Shown: positions 8,527-16,902, numbered from the stretch's first letter. The stretch: 48,798 nucleotides of DNA from Actinomycetes bacterium (GCA_023389745.1 JAEWED010000034.1:1-48798), one strand, 5' to 3'. Notes: generated by a model not told the origin, from the sequence alone. Made by a program: numbers and translations.

Positions 8527-9540
8527 TCAGCGTGGCGCCGCGGCGGACACGGTGGCGTCGATGACCGCTCGCCGGTCCGGGCCCCACGGCATCGGCATGA
8601 TCACCGGCACGTCGACCCCCGCGTCTCGGTACGCGTCGACCGCTGCGGCCACCGTCGCGGCGTCGCCGCAGATGTCGATCTCGTCGACCATCCGCTCCGA
8701 GATCGAACCGACCGCGGCGGCGCGGTCACCCGCGGCGTGCGCCGCCCGGACCCCGGCGACCTCCTGTTCGAAGCCGGCCCGCTCGAAGGCACGGGCGTAG
8801 GCGGGCACGACGGCGTACGAGAACAGGTCCTTGCGAGCGGGGCCCAGCGCCTCGTCACGATCGCAGACACCGACGTGCACGTAGGCGTAGACCGTGCACG
8901 AGCCCTGGGGCCGCCCGGCGGCACGTTCGCCCGCCCGGACCTGCTCGATGCACCACGGCACCGCCGACGCGGGCAGGTAGTTCAGCAGCACCCCGTCGGC
9001 GAGCTCGCCGGCGAGCGCCAACATCCGCTCGTTGAGGGCCCCGAGCACCAACTTCGGGCGACGCTCACCGAGGCGGACGCCGAGGCGGAACCGGGAGCAC
9101 CGGTAGAACTCGCCCTCGTGGTCGACCTGCTCGCCGGACAGGCAGGCCCGGGTGAGCTCGAGGAACTCACGGGTCTGGGCGACCGGGCGGGAGCCGTATT
9201 CGGCGCCGTGCCACTTGCCCACGACCACCGGCGACGAGATCCCCACGCCCAACAGGACGTCACGGTCGGGTGCGAGGCTCTGCAACGACGCCGCGCCCAT
9301 CGCCGTGAGCATGGGGGTGCGGAGCTGCAGTGCGAGCACGCCGGTGCCCAGATCGAGCTCCGGTGAGGTGACGGCGATCGAGGCGAGCGTCGAGAACGCC
9401 TCCGGTCCGACGGTCTCGGCGGTCCAGAACGAGCCGTAGCCCTGCGCCACGGCGTCCCGGGCCACCTCTCGGGCGGTGTCGAGGCCGAGGGCGGCGAAGC
9501 TTGCGAAGGTCACACCGGGGGCGGCGGATGCTGCGGTCAT
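8527..9540 (-). CDS. LLM class (F420-type) oxidoreductase
   Basis: 337-aa luciferase-like oxidoreductase, first gene of the 4.9-9.5 kb minus-strand run. Supporting stretches are GYGSFWTAETVGPEAF, LDLGTGVLALQLRTP, VLLGVGISSPVVVGKWHG, LVLGALNERMLALAGELADG and the C-terminal AAAVDAYRDAGVDVPVIMPMP. The ATG at 9540 is used because the in-frame extension to 9738 has no family similarity and runs across the divergent promoter region. A TACCGT box lies 8 bases before the ATG. It is a paralogue of the 3261-4271 protein. F420 use is inferred from the family. Confidence 0.85.
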   Translation of the reverse strand: MTAASAAPGVTFASFAALGLDTAREVARDAVAQGYGSFWTAETVGPEAFSTLASIAVTSPELDLGTGVLALQLRTPMLTAMGAASLQSLAPDRDVLLGVGISSPVVVGKWHGAEYGSRPVAQTREFLELTRACLSGEQVDHEGEFYRCSRFRLGVRLGERRPKLVLGALNERMLALAGELADGVLLNYLPASAVPWCIEQVRAGERAAGRPQGSCTVYAYVHVGVCDRDEALGPARKDLFSYAVVPAYARAFERAGFEQEVAGVRAAHAAGDRAAAVGSISERMVDEIDICGDAATVAAAVDAYRDAGVDVPVIMPMPWGPDRRAVIDATVSAAAPR

Positions 9541-9615
9541 GCCCGGTGACGGTAGCGGGGCGGGCCACTCGTGGGACGGGCCTGTGAGCGGTCTGTGAAC
9601 GCTCGGTATCGCGCG

Positions 9616-9644
9616 TTCCCACCGAGAGGTCCCGCCGCTATCCT
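9616..9644 (+). promoter_or_regulatory. sigma70-like promoter of the 66-aa gene
   Basis: TTCCCA (9616-9621) and TATCCT (9639-9644) are 17 bases apart. Transcription from about 9651 would leave a 43-base leader containing AGGAGG before the ATG at 9694. This contrasts with the leaderless layout of many neighbours. Confidence 0.45.
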
Positions 9645-9693
9645 TTGTGGGACCCCGGTGGTCCCCTCCGCCGGCTGGGCAGCAGGAGGCACG

Positions 9694-9894
9694 ATGACAG
9701 AGGTTCTCGACACCGAGGTTCTGGAAGCGGAACTGCACGACGACACGTCGATCCGTGCCGCCATGGACCTCATCGACCAGGGGCTGGGCGACATCTCGGA
9801 GCGCCAGTTGGTCTCCACGTCGGAGGTCGCCGATCTCCTGCTCGACCTCCGCGGCGTGCTGTCCAAGCTGGACGCACAGATCTCGACGAACTGA
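9694..9894 (+). CDS. 66-aa acidic small protein, unknown function
   Basis: Short protein beginning MTEVLDTEVLEAELHDDTS and ending LDAQISTN. It is acidic and predicted largely helical, with no membrane segment or cysteine. A strong AGGAGG ribosome site at 9684-9689 lies 4 bases before the ATG, which sets the start. The pattern of leucines in EVADLLLDLRGVLSKLDAQI suggests a helix that could pair with a partner. It is followed by a 9-bp hairpin and converges with the WS/DGAT gene. I do not recognise the family. Confidence 0.7.
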   Translation: MTEVLDTEVLEAELHDDTSIRAAMDLIDQGLGDISERQLVSTSEVADLLLDLRGVLSKLDAQISTN

Positions 9895-9906
9895 GTCCCA
9901 CCGGGC

Positions 9907-9929
9907 CAGGCCGGGTTCGTCCCGGCCTG
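9907..9929. terminator. hairpin between convergent small gene and WS/DGAT
   Basis: CAGGCCGGG (9907-9915) pairs perfectly with CCCGGCCTG (9921-9929) around a TTCGT loop, 12 bases after the small-gene stop. The U tract is weak or absent. Confidence 0.55.
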
Positions 9930-9962
9930 CGCTCGGTCCGGGGCTGGTGGCCCGACTCCGAC

Positions 9963-11471
9963 TCAGGACCGGCGGGCCGACTCAGACCAGCGGGCCTCCT
10001 CTGACCAGCGGGTCGGCGCGATGCCGGCCGCTGCGAACAGCTCCTCGTACGCGTCGCCCAGCGCTGCTTGGAGCCCGTCCGGGTCGTCGATCGCCGCGGT
10101 GTCGACGACGAGCCCCAGGAACAGCCAGCCGCGGTACGACATCGTCGTCAGGTTGAACGCCGTCCCGACGAGCGGTCCGATCGGGTGGTTCGACTCCATG
10201 TGGGCGCCACCGATGAACAGGTCGAACGGTGCGGCGCGCACGTTGGAGCAGACGAAGTCCACGGCGCTGGTGATGTGCCGGCCGGTCGAGACCAGCGCCG
10301 CCGACGGGAGCAGTGACGCGGCCCCGGCGGCCTGGTCCATGAGCGAGACCGACGGTTCGGACTTCATCGACGTGAGCACGGTCGACACCGCGGTGAAGCG
10401 GTCCTCGATGCGCATGGAGCCGGTGGGCACGAGCATCTGGGTCGGTGAGAAGGCGTTGCCGCCCATCGACTGACCATGACGCGTGCTGATCGGCATCGAC
10501 ATGCGCAGGGTGTCGACGGGATGACCGGCGAGCTCGTGGACCCGACCGGCCGCCGCCACCGCGCCGGTGACGAACAGGTCGTTGATGCTGCCGCCGAGCA
10601 CGTGCGCCGCGCTCCGCACGTCCTCGAGCAGCAACGCCGAGGTGCCGATCCATCGTCCGAGGGAGCGCTCCGCCCACAACGGTGACCGCCGACGACCGAC
10701 GCTGGCCTGTCGGAGCGTGGAGCGGGTGGCGTTCGACAACGCGGCGCCTCGGGTCTGGAGGGTCGCAGCACCGGCCAGCACACCGGCCGCACCCTGGCCG
10801 ATCACACCGATCGGATCGCCGGTGACCCGTGACCACCACGGCGACGACTCCTCCGGTGAGGCATCGGCACCGCCGGCGGTACGAGGGCCTGCCACGTCGA
10901 CCGAGGCCGTGGGGTGGTCGGCGAGTCCGAGGGCCTCGTCGGCCGCCGCATCGTCGTGGGGTCGGGGCTGGTAGGGACGCCGAGGATGGCGCTCGAAGTC
11001 CAGGAACTCGACCGACAGTCGGATCCCGCCCTCGCCGTCGGTGATCGTGTGGTGCAGGCGCTGCAGCATGGCGGCGCGCCCACCTTCGAGGCCCTCGATC
11101 GTCACGAACTCCCAAAGAGGCCGCTCGCGGTCGAAGGGCTGCCGTGAGAGCGTGGCGACCAGGTCGAGCAGCTCCCGTTCGTCCGCGTCGCCACCCAGGG
11201 AGACCCATCGCAGGTGGTGGTCGATGTCGAAGTCCGGGTCCTCGACCCACAGCGGGTGTCCGAGCGGGCTGCGCTGCTCGACGACCCGTTCGCGCAGCCG
11301 TGGCACGGCGGTCGTCGCTGCTTCCATCCGTGCTCGGAAGGTCTGTCGGTCCGGAGGGCGGTCGAAGATCGTGATGTTCGCGAAGGCCGATGACAGACGC
11401 GGGTCGCGTTCGAGCTCCCACATCAGGGACTCCACGCCGTTCATCTGGTCCGGCTGCCTCGGTTCGCCCAC
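9963..11471 (-). CDS. WS/DGAT wax ester synthase/diacylglycerol acyltransferase
   Basis: 502-aa acyltransferase predicted to join acyl-CoA to a fatty alcohol or diacylglycerol, making wax esters or triacylglycerol at the membrane. The catalytic HHTITDG motif is at 140-146. Family features are VESLMWELERDP near the N-terminus, the PLWEFVTIEGLEGGRAA strand, the conserved block MSMPISTRHGQSMGGNAF, and VCSNVRAAPFDLFIGGA and GPLVGTAFNLTTMSY in the C-terminal DUF1298 part. GTG 11471 has TAGCCT 6 bases upstream; ATG 11444 is an alternative. The C-terminal tail (RWSEEA, RWSESA, RRS) comes from an 18-base tandem repeat that ends at the stop codon. A second paralogue is at 47146-48555. Confidence 0.9.
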   Translation of the reverse strand: MGEPRQPDQMNGVESLMWELERDPRLSSAFANITIFDRPPDRQTFRARMEAATTAVPRLRERVVEQRSPLGHPLWVEDPDFDIDHHLRWVSLGGDADERELLDLVATLSRQPFDRERPLWEFVTIEGLEGGRAAMLQRLHHTITDGEGGIRLSVEFLDFERHPRRPYQPRPHDDAAADEALGLADHPTASVDVAGPRTAGGADASPEESSPWWSRVTGDPIGVIGQGAAGVLAGAATLQTRGAALSNATRSTLRQASVGRRRSPLWAERSLGRWIGTSALLLEDVRSAAHVLGGSINDLFVTGAVAAAGRVHELAGHPVDTLRMSMPISTRHGQSMGGNAFSPTQMLVPTGSMRIEDRFTAVSTVLTSMKSEPSVSLMDQAAGAASLLPSAALVSTGRHITSAVDFVCSNVRAAPFDLFIGGAHMESNHPIGPLVGTAFNLTTMSYRGWLFLGLVVDTAAIDDPDGLQAALGDAYEELFAAAGIAPTRWSEEARWSESARRS

Positions 11472-11477
11472 GTCACG

Positions 11478-11483
11478 AGGCTA
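11478..11483 (-). promoter_or_regulatory. -10 box TAGCCT, leaderless layout (WS/DGAT)
   Basis: On the minus strand TAGCCT ends 6 bases before GTG 11471. It lies in the 20-base gap after the PAP2 stop, so WS/DGAT probably has its own start of transcription. Confidence 0.5.
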
Positions 11484-11491
11484 ACCAGAGT

Positions 11492-12154
11492 TCAACCGCT
11501 CGCCACGCTCCGGCGCGAAGTGGGACCGGATCCGTCGGTGCCGTCGGGCGGCGGCCAGATCCGCCCGGCGAACGCGGCGAGCGCCGCACCGACCGCCGCT
11601 CCGGCGGCGACGTCGCTCGCGTGGTGCACCCCGACGTGCACGCGGGTCCACGCGACCACCGCCGCCAGGCCCCACCACAGTGGGGCGTGGCCCAGATCTC
11701 GGGACAACAAGGTGGCGGCGCACGCGCCTGCGGAGGCGTGCCCGCTGGGGAAGCTGGACGTCGCCGGGGTCCGGAGCCGGTGCGGGTGGTCGTCGCGGAC
11801 CGCGGGACGGGCTCGTCGCACCGACGACTTGAGCGGGCCGTTCACCACGGCCTGCTCGAGGGCGAGCACCACGCTGCGGCGCAGCGCCCTGCGGCGACGC
11901 AACGGATCGCCGGTGAGGGCGTCGACCGCGTTGATGCCGTGCCACAGCACGCTGTGGTTCGCGAGCTCGGACAGGGCGTACGCGGCGCGGTCGAGCGGGC
12001 CCTTGCCCCGCAACGACGCTGCGGCTCGCAGCCCGGCGGTGTCGAGCAGCGCCACCGGAGTGCTGGCCAGGAGGCGCTCCACCCGACTCAGCGGTGCCCC
12101 GACGACCGTGGTGTCGACCGGAGTCCCCTCGGCGCTGCGGGACGGTGCCCTCAC
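11492..12154 (-). CDS. PAP2-family phosphatase
   Basis: 220-aa membrane-associated phosphatase related to type 2 phosphatidic acid phosphatases; it would remove phosphate from a lipid phosphate or pyrophosphate. All three signature motifs are present: KSSVRRARP (motif 1), SSFPSGHASAGA (motif 2 with the catalytic-site His) and RVHVGVHHASDVAAG (motif 3). Several hydrophobic helices flank motifs 2 and 3. GTG 12154 overlaps the upstream nuclease stop as GTGA and is preferred over the Arg-rich longer frame to 12313. It precedes WS/DGAT, so dephosphorylation of phosphatidate to the DGAT substrate diacylglycerol is a reasonable but unproven link. Confidence 0.85.
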   Translation of the reverse strand: MRAPSRSAEGTPVDTTVVGAPLSRVERLLASTPVALLDTAGLRAAASLRGKGPLDRAAYALSELANHSVLWHGINAVDALTGDPLRRRRALRRSVVLALEQAVVNGPLKSSVRRARPAVRDDHPHRLRTPATSSFPSGHASAGACAATLLSRDLGHAPLWWGLAAVVAWTRVHVGVHHASDVAAGAAVGAALAAFAGRIWPPPDGTDGSGPTSRRSVASG

Positions 12155-13035
12155 GCGGTCGCCGCTGCCGCAGGATCGGTGTCGAGCACGACGGGTGTCT
12201 CGTCGGCGTCGGCCGCGACGCGAGCCGCATCGCGGGCGATGGCGACGGCACGGGCGTCGTCGGGGTCGCCGCCGAACTCCGGGCAGTACTCCTTGAACGA
12301 GCACCAGTTGCACAGGGCCGACTGCTTCGGTCGGAAGTCGTCGCGTTCACACGCCCGCTCGACCGCGGACCAGATGGCGGCGATCTTCTTCTCCATCCCG
12401 CGGATGGACTGCTCCGACGGGGTGGTCGTGATGACCTGCGGCTGCTTGCCCAGGTAGACGAGCTGCACCTTGGACGGGATGCGCCCGAGCACCCGCTGGC
12501 ACAGGAACGCATAGAAGTGCACGCCGCCCAGACGGGACTGCTCCTGGGCGATCGACGGTGCGCGGCCCGTCTTGTAGTCGGTCACCACGAGCTGGCCGTC
12601 GACCTCTTCGAGGCGATCGATGATGCCCCGCACCAACAGCCCGTCGATGTCTGCCTCGAGCATCAGCTCGAGCCCGACCGGCACGATGGCACGAGGATCC
12701 TCGAGCTCGAAGTAGCGCTCGACCATGCGCACGGCGTCGGCGGCGAACTCGTCGGCCGCGTCGTCATCGAGCCCGAGGCCGAGGTACTCCTCGTCCTGGC
12801 GCATCTCGTCCAGGGCGCCGACCAGGCACTCCTGCGCACGTGAGGGGGTGCGGTCCGCCGGGTCCTCGGCGAAGAGCAGCTCGAGCGCCCGGTGCACCGT
12901 GGTGCCCTTGACCGCAGGCATGGACGGCGGCTCGGGCAGCTTGTCGATCGCCGAGAAACGGAACGCCAGGGCGCAGTCCTTGAACGTCGAGACCTTCGAC
13001 GGCGACAGCGACGTGGGCAGGGGCAGCGGCGGCAT
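12151..13035 (-). CDS. RecB-like PD-(D/E)XK nuclease with Fe-S cysteine cluster
   Basis: 294-aa single-domain exonuclease of the RecB/AddB-C-terminal/Cas4 type. It opens LSPSKVSTFKDCALAFRF, with the first cluster cysteine, then KGTTVHRALELLFAED, the nuclease core GIIDRLEEV and VVTDYKTGRAP (D and E/D-x-K), and ends with CNWCSFKEYC supplying three more cysteines for a likely 4Fe-4S cluster. ATG 13035 has TAACAT 7 bases upstream and gives the family-typical start; a GTG at 13065 is possible. There is no helicase or Cas gene nearby, so it is not a Cas4 by context. This form is common as a stand-alone gene in actinobacteria; its role is probably DNA repair. Confidence 0.82.
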   Translation of the reverse strand: MPPLPLPTSLSPSKVSTFKDCALAFRFSAIDKLPEPPSMPAVKGTTVHRALELLFAEDPADRTPSRAQECLVGALDEMRQDEEYLGLGLDDDAADEFAADAVRMVERYFELEDPRAIVPVGLELMLEADIDGLLVRGIIDRLEEVDGQLVVTDYKTGRAPSIAQEQSRLGGVHFYAFLCQRVLGRIPSKVQLVYLGKQPQVITTTPSEQSIRGMEKKIAAIWSAVERACERDDFRPKQSALCNWCSFKEYCPEFGGDPDDARAVAIARDAARVAADADETPVVLDTDPAAAATA

Positions 13036-13042
13036 GTGGGCG

Positions 13043-13048
13043 ATGTTA
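13043..13048 (-). promoter_or_regulatory. -10 box TAACAT, leaderless layout (nuclease)
   Basis: TAACAT on the minus strand ends 7 bases before ATG 13035. This supports 13035 over the longer GTG start at 13065. Confidence 0.5.
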
Positions 13049-13083
13049 CGGCCCGACGGTGACACCGAAGCGTGCCGCGCGGC

Positions 13084-13983
13084 TCAGGAGCGGTCGATCG
13101 CCAGGATCGCAGTCTCGATCGACGTCGCAACCGCTCCGGGGTCCTCGAGCGGACCGAAGTGCCCCAGCTCCGGGTGCTCCTCGACCCTCGCGTTCGCCAG
13201 GCCGGCAGCGATGGCGGGCACGAGCGTCGCCGGCCCGGCTCCGTCGTCGGCGCCGCGGGCGACCGTGACGGGGCAGGCGACCTCGCCCAGGTGCGCGAAC
13301 GCGTCGTGCTGCGAACCCATGTCGTAGGTGGCTGCCTCGATCTCGGGACGGCAGCGCAGCGTGACGCTCCCGTCGTCGAGGACCTCGAAGCCGTACTCGA
13401 CGTAGGCGGCGAGCGCCTGCGGGTCGAGCACCGACATCGGGGGCTTCGACGCGAAGTTCTCATAGGCCGCTGCGGCGGACGCGAAGTCGGGTCGGCGGCG
13501 ACGGGCGCCGACCGCGAGCGGGTTGGGCCCGGCTCCCTCGGCGAGGGCGGGCGGGAAGATGATCGGCTCGAAGATCCACAGGCCCCGGAAGGTGCCCGGT
13601 CGGGCCTGCTCGGCCAGCACGAGCGACGCGCCGCCCATCGAGTGGCCGATGCCGAAGGGCCGGTCGAGCCCGAGGGCGTCGACCGTGGCGAGCACGTCGG
13701 CTGCGGTGCCGGCCCAGTGCATGCCGGCCTCGGGGATCCCGGATCGTCCATGGCCCCTGACGTCGAGCGCGGCGCGCCGGTGGGACCCGAGTCGTGACGC
13801 GACCGGCATCCAGACACCGGCGCAGAATCCGGTGGCATGCACGAGCAGCAGGTCGTCCGAGTGACCCGAGCCGTCGGTGTCGGCGGGGAGGTCGTAGGCA
13901 GCGATCGGCGTGCCGTCGGGCGAGGTGAGCGCCGTCGGATCGGGCAGCGGCGCGTCCAGGGGCGGGGGAGTGGTCCGACTCAT
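13084..13983 (-). CDS. alpha/beta hydrolase
   Basis: 299-aa alpha/beta-hydrolase-fold enzyme. The nucleophile elbow is GIGHSMGGAS, preceded by the oxyanion region LLLVHATGFCAGVW and the DVRGHGRSG loop. A C-terminal LGHFGPLEDP supplies the likely catalytic His, and ARGADDGAG the Asp region. Length and order are those of a typical esterase, lipase or epoxide-hydrolase-like protein, with no signal peptide. Start ATG 13983 has a CACACT box 6 bases upstream, a weak match to the leaderless pattern. It is followed by the RecB-like gene with a 48-base gap. Substrate unknown. Confidence 0.85.
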   Translation of the reverse strand: MSRTTPPPLDAPLPDPTALTSPDGTPIAAYDLPADTDGSGHSDDLLLVHATGFCAGVWMPVASRLGSHRRAALDVRGHGRSGIPEAGMHWAGTAADVLATVDALGLDRPFGIGHSMGGASLVLAEQARPGTFRGLWIFEPIIFPPALAEGAGPNPLAVGARRRRPDFASAAAAYENFASKPPMSVLDPQALAAYVEYGFEVLDDGSVTLRCRPEIEAATYDMGSQHDAFAHLGEVACPVTVARGADDGAGPATLVPAIAAGLANARVEEHPELGHFGPLEDPGAVATSIETAILAIDRS

Positions 13984-14057
13984 CGCAGCAGTGTGCCACC
14001 GCCAGGGCGCTCGACCGGCGCAGGCCAGACCGTCAGGCGCTCCGTGAGTCAGCCGCC

Positions 14058-14101
14058 CCGGACTCAGGCCGTCAGGCTGCGCCGGACTCAGGCCGTCAGG
14101 C
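14058..14101. repeat. 24-bp period repeat overlapping a stop codon
   Basis: The 20-base block CCGGACTCAGGCCGTCAGGC is present at 14058-14077 and 14082-14101, with degenerate pieces down to about 14028. The copy at 14082-14101 contains the stop codon of the minus-strand gene at 14096-14539; the other copy carries the same TGA downstream. Confidence 0.85.
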
Positions 14102-14539
14102 CGGATCGAGCGGTCGGCGCGTCGTGTCCTGCACCGCTCGGATGGCGTGGGGCATGTCTCGGGCGACCTGGGCCGCCGCGGTGGCGTCCAGCATGCCCAT
14201 GCCCGAGGCGAGGGCGTGGGCCAGCATGTTCATCTCGACCACGGTGCAGGGCAGGCCGTGGTGCTCCCGGTCCGCCACCAGGAAGGCGTCGACGAACGGC
14301 ACCCAGGTCATCGACTCCGACAGCGCGGCGCGCAGCTCGTGGGCGAGCGCCGCGGTCTGGGCCGCGGACTCCGCGACATCCCTGGTCGCACGGCCCACGA
14401 CGAAGATCCCAGAGGGCCCCACGACGGACCAGTGGTCGTCGATGCGCCACACCTGGAACTCGACGGGGAGCTCGGTGACGTGCCGCTTGAGGTCGCGTGC
14501 GTTGGGATGTGTCCTGAACACAGTCTCCCATCGGCACAT
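14096..14539 (-). CDS. hypothetical protein (possible NERD-like core)
   Basis: 147-aa protein of unknown function, starting MCRWETVFRTHPNARDLKR. The central stretch DDHWSVVGPSGIFVVGRATRDV recalls the first strands of NERD-type nuclease-related domains, where a 'VVGP-G-FV' segment is followed by the nuclease acidic residues. The rest (PCTVVEMNMLAHALASGMGM) is not clearly nuclease-like, so the link is weak. The ATG at 14539 sits next to the dyad AGGTCG-TT-CGACCT (14540-14553). A GTG at 14611 is the longer alternative. It lies downstream of the amidohydrolase on the same strand. Confidence 0.55.
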   Translation of the reverse strand: MCRWETVFRTHPNARDLKRHVTELPVEFQVWRIDDHWSVVGPSGIFVVGRATRDVAESAAQTAALAHELRAALSESMTWVPFVDAFLVADREHHGLPCTVVEMNMLAHALASGMGMLDATAAAQVARDMPHAIRAVQDTTRRPLDPA

Positions 14540-14617
14540 AGGTCGTTCGACCTGAGCGCGGGTCTGACGCTCGGCACCCGTAGATTTTTCGCAGACCGGG
14601 GTGGGGGTCACGCGTCG

Positions 14618-16372
14618 TCAGTGGCGCCGGACGCCGTCCATCCAGGTCTCGAGGACCTCGATGTCGGCGAGCCGGGCCGGATCGACGTCCCGCGGGTCCT
14701 CGGCGAGCACGACCAGATCGGCGAGCTTGCCGGGTTCGAGCGTGCCGATCTCGTGGTCGCTGTGGCACTGCCAGGCGGCATCGGCGGTCATCGAGCGGAT
14801 GGCCGCCTCGACCGGGACACGTTCGTCGGGGGTGAGCACGACGCCGGGCTCGCGCCACAGCTCTCGGGTCACCGCGTTGTGGATGCAGCGCAGCGGTCCC
14901 ATCGGCGTGACGGACTCGTCGGAGTGCAGCGTCCAACGGATGCCGGCCTCGGTGCACGAGGCGGTGCGGTCCAGCAGGTCGGCGCGCTCGGGACCGAGGA
15001 CGGTGTCGCGGAACGCTTGGCCCCAGTAGTGCACGTGTCCGATCAGGAACGATGGTGACATCTGCAGCTCGGCGATGGTGTCGATGTGCTCGTCGTGCAG
15101 GAGCGAGCAGTGCTCGATGCGGTGGCGTCGATCGTCGTGACCGGCAGCCCGTCCGGCAGCGACGGCTTCGGTGAGCGCGGCGAGGGTGTCGTCGATCGCC
15201 TGGTCGCCGTTCGCGTGGATCACGAGCTGCCAGCCGGCCTCGGCTCGCCGGCGGGCGATGTCGATCAGCTCATCGGGTTCGACGTAGGGAAGGCCCCGGT
15301 CCGTGGATCCGAGGTACGGCGCCCGCAGGTGGCCGGTGCGGCCCTGGTTGGAGCCGTCCGACACGATCTTCCAGCCGGTCGCCCGGATCAGCTCGTCGCC
15401 GTGGCCCGGTCCGATCCCGGCGTCGTCGAACCCCGTCGCCCGGCTGTCGTGCACCGAGTAGCGCAGTCGCGTGGCGAGCTGGTCGTCCTCGGCCATCGCC
15501 CGGTACAGGTCGACGTCGCCGGGTCCCATGAGGAAGCCGGTGCCCTGGTCGCAGATCGTGGTGATCCCGACCGACGCGGCCCTGCGCGCCACGGCCCGGG
15601 CCTCGGCGACCAGATCCAGGCCCGCCAGGTTCGGGTTGTGGGCCAACACGCTCAACATGGCGCCCTGACCGACCAGGACGCCGTCGGGAGAGCCATCGGG
15701 GCGACGCCCGTACGGGGAATGGGCGATGTCCGGCGTGTCGCGGTCGATGCCGGCCGCGGCGAGCGCGGCGCTGTTGGCATAGGCGAAGTGCAGCGACGCG
15801 TTCGTGACGACGACGGGGATCTCGGGCGAGACGCGGTCGAGCAGGTCCGTCGTGAGCCGGTCGGGGCCGACCTGCAGCGACGGGTCGAACTGTCGGCCGG
15901 TCAGCCACTGGCCGGGTTCGACGTCTCGGGCCAGGGCGGCGAGGTGGTCGATCGCTTCGTCGACGCGCTCGAAGCGGAACGGGCCGATGTCGTGCGACCG
16001 GCTCATCAGCGCGGTCGGCAGGAGATGTGCATGCGGCTCGATGAACCCGGGCAGGATCGTGGCCCCGGTGCGGTCGATCAGCTGCGCGTCGGGACCGGCG
16101 ATCGAACGCACGTCGTCCTCGGAGCCGACGGCGACGATCCGGTTGCCCCGGATCGCGATGGCGGCTGCCTCGCTGAACGCCGGGTCGACGGGAAGCACGG
16201 TGGCGCCGAGCAGCACCACCGTGCCCGCCACGACCGGACGTCTGGGGCAAGGCGTCCGATCGTGCGCCCCGGGCCGGGGGACCAGTGCGGCGAGGCCCGC
16301 GAGCAGCGGGCCTCCGCATCCGCATCCTCCGGCATGGGGGAGATGTCGCGTGGAGGAGAGAGGACTCGGCAT
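14618..16372 (-). CDS. YtcJ-like amidohydrolase
   Basis: 584-aa metal-dependent hydrolase of the amidohydrolase superfamily, YtcJ type (amide or C-N bond cleavage of unknown compounds). The metal HxH is in PGFIEPHAHLLPT; other typical blocks are VVTNASLHFAYANSAAL, KIVSDGSNQGRTGHL, QLVIHANGDQAID with a metal-site His, HRIEHCSLLHDEHI and the C-terminal IGTLEPGKLADLVVLAEDPR. The N-terminal 45 residues are rich in Gly, Cys and Pro (GGCGCGGP) before the usual start of the fold; they might be a leader or an over-extended start. However, ATG 16372 has TAGCGT exactly 6 bases upstream, which supports it. Confidence 0.85.
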   Translation of the reverse strand: MPSPLSSTRHLPHAGGCGCGGPLLAGLAALVPRPGAHDRTPCPRRPVVAGTVVLLGATVLPVDPAFSEAAAIAIRGNRIVAVGSEDDVRSIAGPDAQLIDRTGATILPGFIEPHAHLLPTALMSRSHDIGPFRFERVDEAIDHLAALARDVEPGQWLTGRQFDPSLQVGPDRLTTDLLDRVSPEIPVVVTNASLHFAYANSAALAAAGIDRDTPDIAHSPYGRRPDGSPDGVLVGQGAMLSVLAHNPNLAGLDLVAEARAVARRAASVGITTICDQGTGFLMGPGDVDLYRAMAEDDQLATRLRYSVHDSRATGFDDAGIGPGHGDELIRATGWKIVSDGSNQGRTGHLRAPYLGSTDRGLPYVEPDELIDIARRRAEAGWQLVIHANGDQAIDDTLAALTEAVAAGRAAGHDDRRHRIEHCSLLHDEHIDTIAELQMSPSFLIGHVHYWGQAFRDTVLGPERADLLDRTASCTEAGIRWTLHSDESVTPMGPLRCIHNAVTRELWREPGVVLTPDERVPVEAAIRSMTADAAWQCHSDHEIGTLEPGKLADLVVLAEDPRDVDPARLADIEVLETWMDGVRRH

Positions 16373-16378
16373 CCCCCG

Positions 16379-16384
16379 ACGCTA
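16379..16384 (-). promoter_or_regulatory. -10 box TAGCGT, leaderless layout (amidohydrolase)
   Basis: TAGCGT on the minus strand is separated by 6 bases from ATG 16372. Confidence 0.45.
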
Positions 16385-16413
16385 GGTGTCGTTCCCGACC
16401 ACCCTTGCGACCG

Positions 16414-16902
16414 TCAGGCGGCGCCGTGCAGGTGCGCCTGGATCTCGGCCTCGTCCGCGTCGCTCAGCGACGTCTTGATGACCTCGCCGCCGAACTTGCT
16501 GAGCCCGTCGAGCGCCTTGTCGGTGGTCATCTGCTGCACGATCATGAACAGCGCCGAGGTGCCGGGCTGCATCTTCGCCCTCACCTGCTCCTGGAACTCC
16601 TTGCTGATCGAGTCCTTGGCGAGTTTGCCGCCGAGTGCGCCGAACGCGGCGCCCAGGGCCATGCCGAAGATGGGCACGAAGAAGAGGATGCCGAACAGGA
16701 AGCCCCAGAACAGGCCCCAGGTGGCACCAGCGCCGACCTCGTGCTGGTTGGTGATCGTCTTGAACTTGCCGTCTTCGCTGCGGATGACGGCAGCGACGGC
16801 GTCGGGCTGGATCACGAGGTCGGCGGCGAGTCGCTGCACCTCGTCCATCGCCGAGAGCGCGGTCGTCGTGTCGTCGTAGCCAATCGCGATGAGGTCGGGC
16901 AC
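16414..16902 (-). CDS. DUF1269 domain membrane protein
   Basis: 162-aa protein matching the DUF1269 pattern: an N-terminal soluble region (IAIGYDDTTTALSAMDEVQRLA), a conserved glycine-rich membrane hairpin GLFWGFLFGILFFVPIFGMA followed by GAAFGALGGKL, then KEFQEQVRAKMQPGTSALFMI and a C-terminal acidic helix. Function is unknown in the family. GTG 16902 is chosen because AAGGAG lies 7 bases upstream and because the longer frame to 17163 overlaps the neighbour in a non-homologous frame. Confidence 0.85.
   Translation of the reverse strand: MPDLIAIGYDDTTTALSAMDEVQRLAADLVIQPDAVAAVIRSEDGKFKTITNQHEVGAGATWGLFWGFLFGILFFVPIFGMALGAAFGALGGKLAKDSISKEFQEQVRAKMQPGTSALFMIVQQMTTDKALDGLSKFGGEVIKTSLSDADEAEIQAHLHGAA

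Noticed and set aside
12151..13035. Cas4 of a CRISPR system
   Set aside because: No cas1, cas2 or repeat array nearby; the length and context fit a general RecB-like exonuclease.
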